Origin: Sterolibacterium sp964437515
GTDB lineage: Bacteria > Pseudomonadota > Gammaproteobacteria > Burkholderiales > Rhodocyclaceae
Assembly: GCA_964437515.1 (NCBI GenBank)
Contig: CAYTHB010000029.1
Span: 1-33,399, forward strand
DNA: 33,399 nucleotides
Direction of reading: 5' to 3'
Part shown: piece after piece, positions 31,528 through 33,399 of the stretch
Layout: each line of letters starts with the position of its first letter
Position numbering within the stretch: the stretch's first letter is position 1
Made by a program: the position numbers and the translations under genes
The notes under the pieces: model-generated
Databases searched by the model: none
Told to the model about the DNA's origin: nothing
What the model saw: only the letters and a program-made list of their open reading frames with translations

Positions 31528-32378
31528 GGCTTTTTCTTCCCTTGCAGTTGCCGCGTCCCCAGCTTTTTCGCATTGAGCTTGCTCACGACGGGTTGGCCGG
31601 TGCTCTTTTCCAGTTGAACCCGTGCGACCTTGGCAGCTTGGGCACCTTCGGCGGCTACTTCGGCACTTTCGCCCAAGCCTTGCGGGTTGCGTACCAGCGA
31701 AATATCGGTGGCGGCGACTTCGGCCAGCATGTTGAGCACCAGCTCGGTGTTGGTCATGTTGTCGCGCAGGTTTTCTTTTTTCAGTCCTTTATGCTGCTTG
31801 TATTCGCGCGTGCTCATGCCGCTCCACACGCGGCTCATCAGGTCGGTGAGGGCGGCGTATTCTTTGCCCTGCTGCACGCCTGCCTTGTCCCATTCGTCAG
31901 TCAGCGCCTTGCGTACTTCGATAGATTTGATGCGCTGGTTGATCCAGTTTTCGCTGTAGCCGAGGCGTCGATAGTTCTGGATGGCGCGCTCGATGGAGAG
32001 TTCCGGATCTACGGTTTCATCCAGTCGTTCGCTGCCCACTTGTGCCAGCCAACGCTTGAAGGGTTCAGCCTTGGGTGACGGTACCGATTGAATGACGCGC
32101 AGAAGTTGTTCTGTATCAGCAACATCCGTCAGACGCATTTTCCCGTCGTAGGCTTGCATCTTCAACTGACTACAAATCGTAGTCGGTTCAACACCCTCTT
32201 GTTTCAGGCGCGTCTTCATCACGCTCCAATATTTTCGCGCGCGGTCATGGCTGGGTTGATCACTGAGAATGCCGATCACATCGACTATCGAGAACCACCA
32301 TTTCTCCAGCTCGGCATCCCACTCGGTACGCACTTGCTGGCTATCGAACAGCCGTATTTTTTGATCTTCCTTGTTCAT
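31524..32378 (-). CDS. Bro-N/DinD-like protein, paralogue 2
   Basis: A 284-aa paralogue of the protein at 29269-30111, matching along its whole length: LFDSQQVRTEWDAELEKWWF, IVDVIGILSDQPSHDRARKYW, DTEQLLRVIQSVPS, EPFKRWLAQVGSERLDE, LGYSENWINQRIKSIEVRK, NLRDNMTNTELVLNMLAE, and a Lys-rich end after TGQPVVSKLNAKKLG. It is locked between hsdM and hsdS: the start overlaps the hsdM stop (ATGA at 32375-32378) and the stop overlaps the hsdS start (31524-31527). This tight coupling implies a job with the modification enzyme, such as control of expression or assembly; no function is known to me for this arrangement. Confidence 0.77.
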   Translation of the reverse strand: MNKEDQKIRLFDSQQVRTEWDAELEKWWFSIVDVIGILSDQPSHDRARKYWSVMKTRLKQEGVEPTTICSQLKMQAYDGKMRLTDVADTEQLLRVIQSVPSPKAEPFKRWLAQVGSERLDETVDPELSIERAIQNYRRLGYSENWINQRIKSIEVRKALTDEWDKAGVQQGKEYAALTDLMSRVWSGMSTREYKQHKGLKKENLRDNMTNTELVLNMLAEVAATDISLVRNPQGLGESAEVAAEGAQAAKVARVQLEKSTGQPVVSKLNAKKLGTRQLQGKKKP

Positions 32379-33399
32379 GTCTGCTCACCTTCCAGATCCG
32401 CCACGATGGCATCAATCTGCGTTCGCAACGCTGCCTGCCGTACCACGATGCTGGCGATCTGCGCGTTGAGTGCCTTAATGTCCACGGCTTCGCGTGTGTC
32501 TTTGGATTCGACGTAGCTACTGACCGAGAGGTTGTAGTCGTTAGCGGCGATCTTCTCAAAGGTAATGGACTGGGCGAAGTGATCGACATTGGCCTTGCTG
32601 TCGAAGGCTGACATGATCTGTTCAATGTGGGTATCCAGCAGCACGTTGTTGTTGGTTTCCTTTTTGAACAGGCCGCTGGCATCAATGAACTGGGTGCTGG
32701 TGTCGGTTTTGTGTTTGGAGAGCACCAGAATATTGACCGCAATCGTGGTGCCATAAAACAGATTGGGCGCGAGCGAGATCACGGTTTCGACGTAGTTGTT
32801 ATCCACCAGATACTGGCGGATTTTCTGCTCAGCCCCGCCGCGATAGAAAATGCCGGGGAAACAGACAATGGCGGCGCGGCCTTTGCTGGAGAGGTAGCTG
32901 AGCGCATGCAGCACAAAGGCAAAGTCGGCTTTGGATTTGGGTGCGAGCACGCCCGCCGGAGCAAAGCGTTCGTCGTTGATCAGGGTGGGATCGTCTGAGC
33001 CTATCCACTTCACCGAATACGGCGGGTTGGAGACGATGGCATCGAAGGGCTTGTCGTCGCCAAAATGCGGTTCTATCAGGGTGTTGCCAAGCTGGACATT
33101 GAACTTGTCGTAGTTGATGTTGTGCAAGAACATGTTCATCCGCGCCAGGTTGTAGGTGGTGTGGTTGATTTCTTGCCCGAAAAAACCTTCTTCGATAATG
33201 TGCGCATCGAAGTGCTTTTTAGCTTGCAGCAGCAGCGAGCCGGAGCCGCACGCCGGGTCAAAAATTTTGTTGACCTTGGTTTGGCCGTGCATGGCCAGTT
33301 GCGCGATCAGCTTGGAGACATGCTGCGGGGTGAAAAATTCGCCGCCGGATTTGCCGGCGTTGGCGGCGTAGTTGGAGATGAGGAACTCATAGGCATCGC
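32375..33399 (-). CDS. hsdM: Type I restriction-modification DNA methyltransferase HsdM, C-terminal part (N-terminus outside window)
   Basis: Adenine-N6 methyltransferase subunit of a type I system. The frame is open to the right edge (YEFLISNYAANAGKSGGEFF precedes the internal ATG at 33292), so the N-terminus is not seen. Motif I FDPACGSGSLLLQ and catalytic motif IV VSNPPYSVKW are intact. Further family blocks are FGQEINHTTYNLARMNMFLHN, FAFVLHALSYLSSKGRAAIV, FPGIFYRGGAEQKIRQYLVD and VETVISLAPNLFYGTTIAVNIL. The C-terminal coiled coil (LNAQIASIVVRQAALRTQID) is the HsdS-interacting tail. It is the first gene of the visible operon. Whether an hsdR lies beyond it cannot be told. Confidence 0.93.
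   Translation of the reverse strand, partial: DAYEFLISNYAANAGKSGGEFFTPQHVSKLIAQLAMHGQTKVNKIFDPACGSGSLLLQAKKHFDAHIIEEGFFGQEINHTTYNLARMNMFLHNINYDKFNVQLGNTLIEPHFGDDKPFDAIVSNPPYSVKWIGSDDPTLINDERFAPAGVLAPKSKADFAFVLHALSYLSSKGRAAIVCFPGIFYRGGAEQKIRQYLVDNNYVETVISLAPNLFYGTTIAVNILVLSKHKTDTSTQFIDASGLFKKETNNNVLLDTHIEQIMSAFDSKANVDHFAQSITFEKIAANDYNLSVSSYVESKDTREAVDIKALNAQIASIVVRQAALRTQIDAIVADLEGEQT

Noticed and set aside
30835..31617. 260-aa plus-strand open frame with LRLQ repeats opposite hsdS
   Set aside because: The repeats are the antisense reading of the LEAE-coding 12-bp units; hsdS on the minus strand explains the region.

Overview
The window is an ordinary-looking betaproteobacterial chromosome segment of moderately high GC with an accessory block at its right end. 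The taxonomic reading rests on two things: close recognisable families throughout (F-ATPase beta/epsilon, System I cytochrome c maturation, DUF3426 zinc-ribbon protein, PrmA, AccC/AccB, AroQ), and the order prmA-accC-accB-aroQ-tlpA facing mpl, which I associate with Betaproteobacteria. A Nitrosomonadales-type organism is plausible but is an inference. No rRNA, tRNA, CRISPR array or transposase gene was seen.

Layout. (1) 1-1545: the 3' part of atpD, then atpC, a dispersed repeat copy and a strong intrinsic terminator closing the ATP synthase operon. (2) 1546-1952: no gene. It holds two inverted copies of a palindromic (REP-like) element enclosing an imperfect tandem array of about 41 bp. (3) 1953-8694: a compact ccmABCDEFGHI operon for System I cytochrome c biogenesis, mostly with start/stop overlaps. 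(4) 8793-11137: proS and an overlapping secreted lytic transglycosylase. (5) 11147-16061, minus strand: a branched-chain-amino-acid-type (Liv) ABC transporter with both ATPases, both permeases and a lipoprotein binding protein. (6) 16128-22483, minus strand: a glycine-zipper lipoprotein, PfkB kinase, DUF3426 protein, prmA, accC, accB, aroQ and a TlpA-like thioredoxin. (7) 22619-28932, plus strand: mpl, a SCO1/SenC copper chaperone, then a two-component flavin monooxygenase with its flavin reductase, an SDR and a COG2509-type FAD dehydrogenase. (8) 28918-33399, minus strand: a type I restriction-modification locus running off the right edge.

The type I locus is the most interesting part. In transcription order it reads hsdM, Bro-N paralogue 2, hsdS, Bro-N paralogue 1, then a fragment of hsdR. 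The first three genes are joined by ATGA overlaps. The two Bro-N-type proteins are clearly paralogous. HsdS carries four perfect and one near-perfect 12-bp tandem repeats (LEAE units) between its two recognition domains. Just beyond them, a 100-bp pair of inverted REP-like elements is read through in frame as coding sequence. The hsdR remnant matches only the first 60 or so residues of an EcoR124I-type HsdR. It has an in-frame TAG, abuts a second copy of the repeat found after atpC, and stops at the 3' end of the neighbouring FAD dehydrogenase gene. The local system therefore looks like a methyltransferase/specificity module that has lost its adjacent nuclease, unless an intact hsdR lies outside the window.

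The housekeeping parts fit together as respiratory and biosynthetic functions. The ccm genes mature c-type cytochromes, the SCO protein probably helps load copper into cytochrome oxidase, and ATP synthase uses the resulting gradient. AccB/AccC feed fatty-acid synthesis, AroQ the shikimate pathway, and Mpl and the transglycosylase peptidoglycan recycling and remodelling.
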